From DASZBX01 sp035943635 (GTDB taxonomy: Bacteria; Actinomycetota; Actinomycetes; Streptomycetales; Catenulisporaceae), in contig DASZBX010000096.1 in NCBI GenBank assembly GCA_035943635.1, positions 51,313-115,312 on the forward strand: a DNA stretch of 64,000 nt. Direction: 5' to 3'. Shown here piece after piece: positions 1 through 8,317 of this stretch (positions are counted from its first letter, which is position 1; the number at the start of each line of letters is the position of its first letter). Made by a program: the position numbers and the translations under genes. Below the pieces are notes generated by a model that was given only the letters and a program-made list of their open reading frames with translations, was not told where the DNA came from and did no database searches.

Positions 1-809
1 ATCTTCTCGGCGAAGCCGGGCTGGGCCGGGGTCGGGTTGTTCGTGCCGTCGAGCTGGCCCATCAGGTTGCGCGGGGTCGCAGCCGGGTCGGGCAGGGCGC
101 CGGGCGAGTCGGCGAAACCGGGGATCTGCCAGCGTTGCACGGCGACGTTCGCCGCAGCCCGGACCATGGCCCGCAGCGCGTGCGCGATCACGATCCCGTC
201 GTTGCCGGCGATCAGGACGCACAGGTCGCCGTCGGAGGCGGCCGGGTCGAGCCGGTCGCCGGGGAAGGCCGGGATCGGGGCCAGCGCGGCCGGGATCGCG
301 GCGGGCAGGCCGAGCCGGGTGAGCAGGCTCGCGCCGAATCCGGTGGTCACAGTCAGGCTGGCCGGGCCGCGGCCGAGCGCCGACGCGTCGTCCTGGGCGA
401 AGGAGGCGGAGAAGGACTGCCCGGCCATGGCCGCGGCGCCGATCTGCGCCCAGGTGCTGAGCATCCGGCCGACCTGCGGCCGGGTGGCGCCCGGGGCGAG
501 GTCGAACGCGAGCAGCCGGTACTGGGATTGGGCGGGCGCGATGATGCCCGGCTGGTTCGGGCCGTAGAACGGCAGTCGTTCGTTGCCTGCGGCGGCTTGC
601 GGGACGAGACCGGAGGCGGCTGCGGATAGCGGTGGTGCGGCTGCGGAACGGCCGGTGGCCAGCGCGCCGGACGTCGCGCCGACGAGCAGCCCGCCGGCTC
701 CGGCCGCCGAACCGCCTGCGAGCAGTCGCCGCCGACTGAATCCGGCCTCGGATAACCTCGGCAGATCAGGGCTGGAAGTCGCGGCGGCTGCGGCGCGTTC
801 GCGCTTCAT
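1..809 (-). CDS. DyP-type haem peroxidase, Tat-exported (3' end outside window)
   Basis: This is the N-terminal ~269 residues of a dye-decolourising peroxidase; the C-terminus lies beyond the left edge. A twin-arginine signal (SRRRLLAGG, about residues 24-32) precedes a hydrophobic stretch, so folded export is expected. The family signature GxxDG is visible as GQLDG within MGQLDGTNNP, near the visible end. The ATG (807-809) overlaps the stop of the upstream Sco gene as ATGA, so the two are translationally coupled. In Streptomyces lividans the DyP enzyme DtpA works with Sco and an extracytoplasmic PCuAC protein to deliver copper to the oxidase GlxA. Finding all three families within 8 kb suggests the same pathway here, by inference. 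The proximal and distal haem ligands are outside the window. Confidence 0.9.
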   Translation of the reverse strand, partial: MKRERAAAAATSSPDLPRLSEAGFSRRRLLAGGSAAGAGGLLVGATSGALATGRSAAAPPLSAAASGLVPQAAAGNERLPFYGPNQPGIIAPAQSQYRLLAFDLAPGATRPQVGRMLSTWAQIGAAAMAGQSFSASFAQDDASALGRGPASLTVTTGFGASLLTRLGLPAAIPAALAPIPAFPGDRLDPAASDGDLCVLIAGNDGIVIAHALRAMVRAAANVAVQRWQIPGFADSPGALPDPAATPRNLMGQLDGTNNPTPAQPGFAEK

Positions 810-1492
810 TGAGGGCTCTTCATGTCGGTTCCGTTCAGCAGCAACGACAAATCGTGGTCGTACTGGGCGACCGTGGTTCCGGCCGTGAACAGGACATGCG
901 CCTTGTCGTCGGTGTTGAAGGCGAGCACTTCGGCTCCGTGGGTGACCGTGTAGTCGCCGTCGGCGGAGGTCGTGGGCGGGGAGACCGGGATGGCCAACGC
1001 GGTCGCGGCCTGCTGAATCGTGCTGAACGCCCCGGTCAGGCCGATGAATCGCGGGTCGAACTGGGCCAGCCAGGTGTGGATCACCGCGGGGGTGTCCCGG
1101 GCCGGGTCGGTGGAGACGAAGACCACGGAGATCTGCGCGCTCTCGGCCGTGGGCAGGGCGCGCAGGGCTGCGGCGATGTCAGCCATCGTGGTCGGGCACA
1201 CGTCGGGGCAGTGGGTGTAGCCGAAGTAGAGCAGGGTCAGTTTGCCGTCGGTCTGTTGGGTGAAGTCGAAGGGCTGGCCGGAGGCGTCGGTGAGGGTGAA
1301 CTGCGGCTTGGTGAAGGGTTTGCCGAGCAGGATCCCGTCGAACGGCGAGGCTGGGGCGCTGGAGTCGATGACGATCGGCGCGCCGTCGGCCGGGTTGGCG
1401 GCCGGAGCAGTACTCGGGCCGACGCCGCAGCCGGTCGCGGCGAGCAGGGTCGTGGCAGCGCAGAGGGCTGTGAGGCGAAGGGCGGAACGCAT
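806..1492 (-). CDS. Sco1/SenC-family copper chaperone lipoprotein
   Basis: 228-residue thioredoxin-fold copper chaperone. The N-terminus is a lipoprotein signal with lipobox LAATGC, so the mature protein should be anchored to the outer face of the membrane. The copper site is complete: CPDVC (CxxxC) in the GYTHCPDVCPTTM motif, and a downstream His in VTHG. Length is normal for bacterial Sco. The start ATG follows AAGGA about ten bases upstream in transcript sense. It lies between a DUF5134 gene and the DyP peroxidase, with an ATGA overlap into the latter. Sco proteins pass Cu to CuA sites or, in streptomycetes, to DtpA/GlxA; the neighbour favours the latter role. Confidence 0.93.
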   Translation of the reverse strand: MRSALRLTALCAATTLLAATGCGVGPSTAPAANPADGAPIVIDSSAPASPFDGILLGKPFTKPQFTLTDASGQPFDFTQQTDGKLTLLYFGYTHCPDVCPTTMADIAAALRALPTAESAQISVVFVSTDPARDTPAVIHTWLAQFDPRFIGLTGAFSTIQQAATALAIPVSPPTTSADGDYTVTHGAEVLAFNTDDKAHVLFTAGTTVAQYDHDLSLLLNGTDMKSPQ

Positions 1493-1554
1493 GATGCTGG
1501 TCCTTGGATGAACGCATGCTGGATGTGGAGACGGTGAAAGGGAATCGGGCGCGC

Positions 1555-1583
1555 CATCGGTGCACGGCGACCGTGCACCGATG
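1555..1583 (-). terminator. Perfect 13-bp hairpin between DUF5134 gene and sco
   Basis: The arms 1555-1567 and 1571-1583 are exact reverse complements (CATCGGTGCACGG) around a 3-base loop CGA. It sits 60 bases upstream of sco and 43 bases past the DUF5134 stop. No T-tract follows in either direction. It could be a partial terminator, a processing site that sets sco expression apart from the upstream genes, or a dyad operator. Confidence 0.55.
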
Positions 1584-1625
1584 ACGCGAGGTACGAGCAG
1601 GGGCGACCTGCGTACGGCTGTCGGG

Positions 1626-2304
1626 CTAGAGCATGACGACCAGGAGGTAGGCCATGGTGACGCCCATCGCTATGTGGCAGCAGTTGGCGGCTCGCGGTGC
1701 GAGCTGACCACAGGGGGCTGATGCGGCAGATATGCGCGGAGTAGTTCCGGATCCGGTACCGATGCCGATGCCGATGCCGCCCGAGTCGGCAAGCGTGGGC
1801 GCCGCCAGGGGCGTGCGGTCGGCGATCAGCACGGCATAGGCGACCATTGAGACCGCGAGTACCAAGCCGAGCAACGGATATCTGCTCGCGGCCGTCGATG
1901 CATCGCTGGCATCTGACATACCCGACATCGCTCCGCCGCCGGAACTGCTCGCTGCGGCTATCGGCGCGAGGTACATGTACAGCATCGCGACGCTGGCCAG
2001 TATGTAGGGAACGTGATGGCTGGCCGCCGCGCGGGTACCGCCGACAGCGCCACGAAACGCGAGGGCTCCGCGTACAACGAACCACAGCGCGGCTACGGCA
2101 AAGAGCGTCTCCCAGACGCGGCTGTTCCCGAACGCCAGTCGGGACGCGAGCATTCCGGCCATGGCCATGCCCATGAAGACATGCAGCACGTCAGTGATCA
2201 GTCTCTCGGTGCCGCAGCCGCGCGTAGACGACCCGCCCGGCGCAGTAGCCTGCGACGACGAGCATCAGTCCGGCGAGCAGATCCGTCAACCAGGAAGGTG
2301 TCAT
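1626..2304 (-). pseudogene. DUF5134 membrane protein gene, apparent frameshift
   Basis: The N-terminal piece (MTPSWLTDLLAGLMLVVAGY..., ATG at 2302-2304) overlaps the upstream gene's stop as ATGA, the normal operon join. That frame stops at 2191-2193 after 38 residues. The rest of the family (ERLITDVLHVFMGMAMAGML, several membrane segments, C-terminal His/Cys-rich stretch) continues in a different frame to 1626. As I recall the DUF5134 family, these two parts form one protein of about 220 residues, with the first membrane helix joined directly to the D..HVxMGxAMAGM motif. So one base appears gained or lost around 2195-2230. If the frames are instead independent, the second could start at GTG 2187-2189. 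DUF5134 has no known function; it often lies near copper genes. Confidence 0.7.
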
Positions 2305-3386
2305 CGCTTCGTCGCCTCCGTCATGTCGGTCGAGTTCGTCGTCATCGTCGGTTTCGGCCAGTAGAGCCAGAGGAGTAGCGCGAGCACGGGACCCGAGTTG
2401 GGATCCGTGCCCTGGCCGCCGAAAAGGCCGCCCAGGTCTTCGCCGACCACCCAGATCACCGCGGACACGACGAGCGCGAGCACGAGCGTGGCCCGGTACA
2501 ACGCTGCCAGACGCACCGGCAGGAACACGCCGACAGCCACAACGGCCAATGCGACCGCGAGCACGATCGACGCGGTCAGCCCGCGGCCGGCGACCAGGGT
2601 GGCCGCGTGGTTGCCGATCGCGGCGAGCCAGCCGGGCTGGCCTTGGGCCATGTCGGCGATCATGTCGTGCATCGCCTGGCCGTCGGTGTTCGCCGACTGC
2701 ATCGTGAAATACGCCAGGGAGCCCCAGAGCACGAACCACAGTCCTCGCGCCGCGCCGAGGCCGACCGGTCGTGCGGCCGGGAACGGTCCGTCGGTCCGGT
2801 CGGTCGGCCACACCAGCACGGCGATCAGCGCGTAGAGGATCACCGCGCCGGGCGCGCCGTTCAACGGGTTGGCCGCGCCGGTGAGCACGCCGCCGAGCCC
2901 CTCCCCCAGCCACCACACGGCCAGCGACCACACCACCGACGCGGCCAGCGCGGCCTTGACCGTCGGGCGCCACGCGATCGCGAGGCCGAGCAGCAGCTGG
3001 ATCGTGGCGAACGCGGCGTTCGGGCCGACCGGGTGATCGGTCACGATCCGGGCCGCCCAGGTGATCGGGTCGGCGATCACGGCCGGATTGCCCTGGGCGG
3101 TCGGTGCCAGGACCTGGCTGCCGAAGTCCTTGGTGAACATGAAGGGTTGGTATTGCAGGACGCCGTCCAGCAACCAGATCGCCGCGAGGAGCAGTTGCGC
3201 CCGGCGGCGGGTGTCGGCGGCGGCCCAACCGGTTTCGCGCGCGGCGGTCGCGGCGAGGGTGTCGCGGTTTTCGGGTTCGGACGTTTGGTCGGTCGCCGGA
3301 TCGGTCGTCGTTCGGGTTCGCAGGGGCGGGACGAAGCTGCGCCGTCGGCGCCCGCTCGGTCCGTCGGCAGGCATGGGGATACTCAT
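2301..3386 (-). CDS. Polytopic membrane protein of copper operon, unknown function
   Basis: 361 residues. A charged, disordered N-terminus of about 60 residues is followed by roughly seven membrane segments. The motif YQPFMFTKDFGSQVLAP and two related re-entrant-like repeats are visible: WLGEGLGGVLTGAANPLNGAP and, near the end, WVVGEDLGGLFGGQGTDPN. The repetition suggests an internal duplication. I recognise it as a conserved actinobacterial integral membrane protein but know no assigned function. It is co-transcribed with DUF5134, Sco and DyP downstream (ATGA overlap at 2301-2304), which hints at copper handling or assembly. An AGAGGA ribosome site precedes the ATG. Confidence 0.8.
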   Translation of the reverse strand: MSIPMPADGPSGRRRRSFVPPLRTRTTTDPATDQTSEPENRDTLAATAARETGWAAADTRRRAQLLLAAIWLLDGVLQYQPFMFTKDFGSQVLAPTAQGNPAVIADPITWAARIVTDHPVGPNAAFATIQLLLGLAIAWRPTVKAALAASVVWSLAVWWLGEGLGGVLTGAANPLNGAPGAVILYALIAVLVWPTDRTDGPFPAARPVGLGAARGLWFVLWGSLAYFTMQSANTDGQAMHDMIADMAQGQPGWLAAIGNHAATLVAGRGLTASIVLAVALAVVAVGVFLPVRLAALYRATLVLALVVSAVIWVVGEDLGGLFGGQGTDPNSGPVLALLLWLYWPKPTMTTNSTDMTEATKR

Positions 3387-3499
3387 GATCGGTGAATCCT
3401 CTGTCTCAAGCTCGGGGAGGAAGATCCGGCTCGCCGCACAGAGGCGGCATCGGCCGGTGTGCGCAGCCGGTCCGCGGACGGGACCGGGCTACGGCGTCG

Positions 3500-4213
3500 T
3501 CAGACGCAGCAGGAAGACAGAGAGACCGGCGGCCCGCGCCGGGCCACGGCGAACCGGAGGAACGTGGCGACCGGCCGGCTCGGCGCAGTCTCGCGGGGCC
3601 GCGCGCTCGGCGGTCCGGCCGTGAGCGCGGCGTGCTGGGTCAGTACCGGCAGTCGCAGCAGGTCCGCGATCCAGGCGGCGAGCGTGCCGAACACCTCGTG
3701 CACGGCCGCCTCGCCGCGCCGCAGCCACCATGCGCAGACCGTCGCGGCCAGTGCGTGGGCGACGAACATGGCCGCTGACATGTGCATCGCAGCCGGGCTT
3801 GGCATGCCGGGCATCCCCGTCATCCCGGGCATGTTCATCAGGGATGCGGGAACGGCCGGGATCGAGGTCATGCCCGGCAGCGGCGCCAGCGGCAGCTGCA
3901 CGACGATCGCCGCGGGCGAGACCGTGACCAGCCCGGCCGCGTTCGCCGCCGAGTCCGCATGCTGCTGCGCGGCCGTGAACAGGTAGTGCAGCGCGGTCTG
4001 GTCCAGGCCCATCAGAGTCAGGATCGCGGCGAGCGAACGCTCCCGGCCGGCGGCCAGCCGGGCCACCACGAAGACCGGGAGAAGTCCGGCGAGCACCGCC
4101 CACAGGGGGATCCGCTCCCCGGACATCCACGTGTGCGCGGCCACTGCCAAAGCGACGCAGACCGCGGTGAACACCGCGGCGCGTGCTGTGGGCAGGACCG
4201 GTCTCTGGCGCAT
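3500..4213 (-). CDS. Methionine/histidine-rich membrane protein, head of copper operon
   Basis: 237 residues with four to five predicted membrane helices. A central loop (about residues 110-150) is rich in Met, Pro and Gly (NMPGMTGMPGMPSPAAMHM), a composition common in copper- or silver-binding periplasmic loops. The C-terminus ends in SSCCV. It is the first gene of the leftward run, 113 bases before the 361-residue membrane protein, and faces the rightward copA operon across 4214-4477. I cannot name the family. Copper association is inferred from the Met-rich loop and the neighbours. Confidence 0.75.
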   Translation of the reverse strand: MRQRPVLPTARAAVFTAVCVALAVAAHTWMSGERIPLWAVLAGLLPVFVVARLAAGRERSLAAILTLMGLDQTALHYLFTAAQQHADSAANAAGLVTVSPAAIVVQLPLAPLPGMTSIPAVPASLMNMPGMTGMPGMPSPAAMHMSAAMFVAHALAATVCAWWLRRGEAAVHEVFGTLAAWIADLLRLPVLTQHAALTAGPPSARPRETAPSRPVATFLRFAVARRGPPVSLSSCCV

Positions 4214-4315
4214 GATGCCGTGATTGTCCCACCGGCCCGACGGCGGTCGCAGGGCGGGGTGCGGCCATGCGGTCGTGGTCTGATGATCTGCGCGCCCTGG
4301 CGCGCGCTCACCCTC

Positions 4316-4329
4316 CCGGGTAAACCCGG
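4316..4329. promoter_or_regulatory. 14-bp palindrome in divergent copper promoter region
   Basis: CCGGGTAAACCCGG is a 6+6 perfect inverted repeat with a 2-base centre, lying about 100 bases upstream of the leftward operon and 150 bases upstream of the rightward copA operon. It is a candidate operator. No regulator gene adjoins it. Confidence 0.4.
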
Positions 4330-4414
4330 ACGCGTGAACGTCGGCCGCCGCGCACCCCTGGTGTCCACGGGCCGATCCGCCGGTGCGAGGATGGCGAACA
4401 GGGCCGCCGTCATC

Positions 4415-4426
4415 ACCCTTAGGGGT
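4415..4426. promoter_or_regulatory. CsoR-like GC-tract dyad upstream of copA operon
   Basis: ACCCTTAGGGGT (ACCC-4 nt-GGGT) lies 51 bases before the ATG at 4478. Copper-sensing CsoR repressors bind pseudo-palindromes of C-tract, central TA, G-tract, and this fits in form and place. The identification rests on shape and context only. Confidence 0.35.
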
Positions 4427-4477
4427 CGACGGGGCCCGTCAATGCCTCGTACCTCCGCACTGCCCGCAGGAGTCCCC

Positions 4478-4675
4478 ATGGCCGCAGTCCTCCGTCTCGG
4501 CGCGTTCTTCGCCCTGGTCGTGGTCCTCTTCCTGGTCGCGTACGCGGCCGGGGCCGGAGTCGGACCGGTCACGCTGGTGCACGGCCATCCGGGTTCCGGC
4601 TCGGGGTCGGGATCAGGGTCGGGGCCGGGCATGCGCATGGGCTCGGTCACGCTGCCCACGGTCGGCGGCCGCTGA
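4478..4675 (+). CDS. Small membrane peptide, truncated head of a metal-associated secreted family
   Basis: 65 residues with one N-terminal membrane helix (LRLGAFFALVVVLFLVAYAA) followed by a short GSGSGSG tail containing HGH and MRM. The ATG at 4478 is chosen over an upstream in-frame ATG (4442) because AGGAG lies five bases before it. The stop overlaps the copA start as TGATG. The helix and following GAGVGPV resemble the start of longer copper-operon proteins I recall from streptomycetes, which carry a large extracytoplasmic domain missing here. It may therefore be a decayed or minimised version. Function unknown. Confidence 0.6.
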   Translation: MAAVLRLGAFFALVVVLFLVAYAAGAGVGPVTLVHGHPGSGSGSGSGSGPGMRMGSVTLPTVGGR

Positions 4676-7275
4676 TGTCGGAGACCGCAATCGGGTCAGG
4701 GGCCGTGGCCGGGCCGGATGCGCCGACCGCCGGACCCACTGCCGCGACCGCCCTGGATCCGGTGTTCGAGCTCGTCATCGGCGGGATGAGCTGTGCGGCG
4801 TGCGCGGCCCGGATCGAGCGGCGGCTGAACAAGCTCGACGGCGTGGCCGCGATCGTCAACTACGCCACCGAGCGCGCCTACATCACCGAGGCCGGCAACC
4901 GCGCACCGGACGAGCTGATCACCGCGGTCGAAGCGGCCGGATACACCGCGGCGCTGCCCGCGCCGCCGGTCGGGTCCGACCTCGGCGACGAGACAAACGG
5001 TTCCGGAGTCGACGGAATCGGCGGCCCGGCCGAGCCCGCGCTGGTCCGGTCCCTGCGGCGCCGGTTGTGGGTGTCCGGGCCGCTCGCCGTGCCGGTCGTC
5101 GTGCTCTCGATGGTCCCGGCCGCCCAGTTCGCCGGCTGGCAGTGGCTCTGCCTGGCCCTGGCCGCGCCGGTCGCCGGGTGGGGCGCGTGGCCGCTGCACC
5201 GGGCCGCCTGGCTGAACCTCAAGCAGGCCGCCGCCACGATGGACACGCTGGTCAGCCTGGGTGTGCTGGTCTCGTTCGGCTGGTCGGTGTACGCGCTGCT
5301 GTTCGGCGGCGCGGGCAGCCTGGCCATGCGGATGCCGTTCAGTGCCGGCTTCGCCGCGGCCGGGCCGACCACGCTGTACCTGGACGTGTCCGCCGGGGTC
5401 ACCGTCGCCGTGCTCAGCGGCCGCTTCCTGGAGGCCCGGGCCCGGCGCCGCTCCGGCTCGGCCCTGGCCGCGCTGGCCGCGCTCGGCGCCCGGACCGTGG
5501 CGGTGCTGCGGGACGGGACCGAGACCCGGGTCCCGGCCGGGGACCTGCGGGCGGGCGAGCTGTTCGTGGTCCGCCCGGGCGAGAAGTTCGCCGCGGACGG
5601 CCTGGTCGTGGACGGTCGCAGCGCGGTCGACGCGGCGCTGCTGACCGGCGAGTCGGCCCCGGTCGAGGTGGGTCCGGGCGACGAGGTGACCGGCGCGACG
5701 GTGAACGTCGGCGGCAGCCTGACCGTGCGCGCGGTCCGGGTCGGCCGGGACACCCGGCTGGCCGCGATGACCCGGCTGGTGGCCGAGGCGCAGATCGGCA
5801 AGGCGGCGGCGCAGCGATTGGCCGACCGGGTGGCCGGGGTGTTCGTGCCCTGCGTGATCGGTCTGGCCGCGGTGACGCTCGGGTTCTGGCTGGGCGCCGG
5901 GCTGCCGTCCGGGGCCGCGGCCGGGGCGGCGGTCGCGGTGCTGGTGGTCGCGTGCCCGTGCGCGCTCGGCCTGGCCACGCCGACCGCGCTGCTCGTCGGG
6001 GTCGGCCGGGGCGCGGAACTCGGCATGCTGATCAAGGGCGCGCATGTGCTGGAGGCCACTCGGCGGGTCGACACGGTGGTCTTCGACAAGACGGGCACGT
6101 TGACCACCGGCGTGATGAAGCTCGTGGATGTCTTCCTGGAGACTACGAATTCTGATGATGCTTCGGGGGACGACGCGCTCACCCGGGATCTTGTGCTCCG
6201 CCTGGTCGGCGCCGTCGAATACGCATCCGAACATCCGGTCGGCCAGGCCGTCACCCGGGCGGCCAGCGCCCGCTTCGGCGAGCTGCCCGCGGTGACCGGT
6301 TTCCAGAGCCTGCCCGGCGCCGGAGTACGCGGCACGGTCGACGGCCGCGAGCTCGTCGTCGGACGGCCGGGCCTGCTGGCCGAACTCGACATGGCAGTGC
6401 CCGAACATCTGGCGTCGACCGTATCAGGGGCGGAAGAGTCTGGGCAGACGGTGGTCCTGGCGGCCTGGGACGGCCGGGTCCGCGCCGCCCTGGTCGTCGC
6501 GGACACGGTCAAGGCGTCCGGCCCGGCCGCGGTCACCCGGATGCGGGTGCTCGGGCTGCGGCCGATCCTGCTCACCGGCGACAACCCGCGGACCGCGCAC
6601 GCGATCGCGGCCCGGCTCGGCATCCCGGCGCAGGACGTGCTCGCCGATGTGCGCCCGGAGGGCAAGGTGGCTGCGATCCGCGCGCTCCAGGGCGGCGGGG
6701 CCGTGGTCGCGATGGTCGGCGACGGGGTCAACGACGCGGCCGCGCTGGTCCAGGCGGACCTGGGCATCGCCATGGGCACCGGCACCGACGCGGCCGTCGC
6801 GGCCGGGGACCTGACCCTGGTCGGCGGCGACCCGTGGGCCGTGGGCGACGCGATCGGGCTGGCCCAGGCCACCATGGGCACCATCCGGGGCAATCTGGCC
6901 TGGGCGTTCGGGTACAACCTGCTGGCCGTGCCGCTCGCCGCGGTCGGCTATCTCAATCCTCTGTTCGCGGGTGTGGCGATGGCGGCCAGTTCGGTGCTGG
7001 TGGTGAGCAACAGCCTGCGGCTGCGCAATTTCCGGGGCCGCGGGCAGGGCGGGGTCGATCTGCCGATGGGTTCGGCGGGTGGCGCTGCCTCGGCTTCGTC
7101 TGGTTCCGCGCCCGCGCCCGCGCCTTCGGCTCCGAATTCGGACCCGGCGTCGGCTTTGTCTCCGGCTTCAGCTCCGGCATCTGCCGCGGCCTCAGCGTCG
7201 GCTCCGGCCGCGGCGACCCGTTCCGGCCCTGATTCCCCTCCCCGGAGTCGCCGACCGTCGAGGCTGGCCCGATGA
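4675..7275 (+). CDS. copA: Copper-translocating P1B-type ATPase
   Basis: 866-residue heavy-metal P-type ATPase that exports Cu(I). It has a single N-terminal HMA domain with GMSCAAC (near residues 37-43), eight membrane helices, the CPC metal motif in ACPCALGLATPTALL (about residue 426), the phosphorylation site DKTGTLTTG (about 471), TGDNPRTAHAIA, and GDGVNDAAAL (about 682). The CPC motif with an HMA CxxC domain points to Cu(I) rather than Zn. The last ~80 residues are a low-complexity Ser/Ala/Pro tail, unusual for the family. The gene is coupled on both sides: TGATG with the small membrane peptide, ATGA with the PCuAC gene. Regulation is probably by copper through a CsoR-type site upstream. 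Confidence 0.95.
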   Translation: MSETAIGSGAVAGPDAPTAGPTAATALDPVFELVIGGMSCAACAARIERRLNKLDGVAAIVNYATERAYITEAGNRAPDELITAVEAAGYTAALPAPPVGSDLGDETNGSGVDGIGGPAEPALVRSLRRRLWVSGPLAVPVVVLSMVPAAQFAGWQWLCLALAAPVAGWGAWPLHRAAWLNLKQAAATMDTLVSLGVLVSFGWSVYALLFGGAGSLAMRMPFSAGFAAAGPTTLYLDVSAGVTVAVLSGRFLEARARRRSGSALAALAALGARTVAVLRDGTETRVPAGDLRAGELFVVRPGEKFAADGLVVDGRSAVDAALLTGESAPVEVGPGDEVTGATVNVGGSLTVRAVRVGRDTRLAAMTRLVAEAQIGKAAAQRLADRVAGVFVPCVIGLAAVTLGFWLGAGLPSGAAAGAAVAVLVVACPCALGLATPTALLVGVGRGAELGMLIKGAHVLEATRRVDTVVFDKTGTLTTGVMKLVDVFLETTNSDDASGDDALTRDLVLRLVGAVEYASEHPVGQAVTRAASARFGELPAVTGFQSLPGAGVRGTVDGRELVVGRPGLLAELDMAVPEHLASTVSGAEESGQTVVLAAWDGRVRAALVVADTVKASGPAAVTRMRVLGLRPILLTGDNPRTAHAIAARLGIPAQDVLADVRPEGKVAAIRALQGGGAVVAMVGDGVNDAAALVQADLGIAMGTGTDAAVAAGDLTLVGGDPWAVGDAIGLAQATMGTIRGNLAWAFGYNLLAVPLAAVGYLNPLFAGVAMAASSVLVVSNSLRLRNFRGRGQGGVDLPMGSAGGAASASSGSAPAPAPSAPNSDPASALSPASAPASAAASASAPAAATRSGPDSPPRSRRPSRLAR

Positions 7276-7799
7276 AGACCGCCGCACGGCCCGCGCCCGT
7301 CGCCGCACCGGTGCTATCCCCCGCGCTGGCCAACGTGATCCGCACGATCGGACCGCCGGTCTCGGCCGCGGCGCTCCTGATCTGCATCCTGACATACTGG
7401 GTGCTCAGCGGCGGCTTCGGCACGATCGCGCAGGTCCGGATCAGCGTGACCGACGCGTCCGTCCCGGTCCCGGCCACGCCCGGCATCACGGCGGCCTACT
7501 TCACGATCCACAACAGCGGCGACCAGCCGGACGAGCTCGTCGCCGTCCGCACGTCCGCCGCGGCCCAGAGCATGCTGATCGACAACCCGACGAGCGGCGC
7601 CTCGGGCCGGATGTCCACGATCCAGGGCGTGACCGTCCCGGCGCACAGCAGCGCGACCCTCGGCCCGTTCGGCGACGACGTCATGATCACCGGCGCGCAC
7701 CCGCTCCGGGTCGGCCAGACCGTGACCCTGATCCTGACCTTCCGCACGGTCGGGGACATCACCGTGACGGCGACCGTGACCCCTCCGGGAACACCCTGA
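7272..7799 (+). CDS. PCuAC-family protein lacking canonical metal histidines
   Basis: 175 residues. A membrane anchor (about residues 32-52) is followed by a cupredoxin-like PCuAC domain (AAYFTIHNSGDQPDEL..., TVPAHSSATLGPFGDDVMITG). Normal PCuAC proteins hold Cu(I) with an H-x-M...M...H-x-M set. Here the aligned positions read AQSM, GRMS and DDVM: the methionines remain but both histidines are replaced. Either the protein binds copper differently or it has lost binding. It is coupled to copA by ATGA. In streptomycetes the equivalent protein (ECuC) hands copper to Sco, which is encoded 6 kb away on the other strand. Confidence 0.85.
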   Translation: MKTAARPAPVAAPVLSPALANVIRTIGPPVSAAALLICILTYWVLSGGFGTIAQVRISVTDASVPVPATPGITAAYFTIHNSGDQPDELVAVRTSAAAQSMLIDNPTSGASGRMSTIQGVTVPAHSSATLGPFGDDVMITGAHPLRVGQTVTLILTFRTVGDITVTATVTPPGTP

Positions 7800-7918
7800 C
7801 CAGGCAAAACGACCTAAAATAAGACGATATGTCCGTTACGGGGTAGAGTGGCTGGCGGAGCGGGGGGATGCCGATCCGGCGGCCTCCCGAGACGCCCATC
7901 CGAAGGATGTGAACCCCG

Positions 7919-8098
7919 ATGCCCGATGTTGACCAGGTCAAGGACCAGGCCCAGCAAGCCGAGCAGACCGCGAAGGACAAGGCCGGCAGCATGGACGGCC
8001 TCAAGGCCAAACTCGACGTCAACGGCGACGGAAAGACCGACGCCGACGACGTGAAGTCCATGGCCGACAAGGTGAAGGGGCTACTCGGCAAGAAGTAG
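7919..8098 (+). CDS. 59-residue soluble protein with EF-hand/dockerin-like loop
   Basis: A short gene. It begins MPDVDQVKDQAQQAEQ, continues as an amphipathic Lys/Asp/Gln helix, then contains DVNGDGKTDADD, which matches the D-x-N-x-D-G...D calcium loop of dockerin repeats and EF-hands. It ends with a second amphipathic helix (MADKVKGLLGKK). AAGGA lies about twelve bases before the ATG and a strong hairpin follows the stop. No signal peptide, so it is probably cytoplasmic. Codon use is strongly GC3-biased, which supports coding. It may bind calcium or be a stress-type helical protein; the function is unknown. Confidence 0.75.
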   Translation: MPDVDQVKDQAQQAEQTAKDKAGSMDGLKAKLDVNGDGKTDADDVKSMADKVKGLLGKK

Positions 8099-8166
8099 CC
8101 CGCCCGCGACCGCCCCGCGCGGTCTCCCCCCGCAGTCTCGCCCGGCGGACCCCCGGTCCGCTCGGA

Positions 8167-8204
8167 ACGACGGGCCTCGGCCGAACGCGGCCGGGGCCCG
8201 TCGT
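8167..8204. terminator. 17-bp stem terminator between convergent genes
   Basis: Arms 8167-8183 and 8188-8204 pair over 17 positions with a single T-G wobble, around the loop AACG. It lies between the rightward 59-residue gene and the leftward TPM-like gene, so it can serve both. There is no T-tract, as is usual for actinomycete terminators. Confidence 0.75.
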
Positions 8205-8317
8205 CGCGCGCCGTGGCGCGGGTACCGCACGTCCTGACGCGCCAAACATCACTTCATGCATCCCGGTCGGCACAGTACGCTCGCGGCTGAACCGGGCCCG
8301 GCGCAAGTACCCGCAGG

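Noticed and set aside
2187..2304. Programmed frameshift or recoding in the DUF5134 gene
   Set aside because: No slippery heptamer or downstream pseudoknot is evident at the frame change; mutation or sequence error is simpler.
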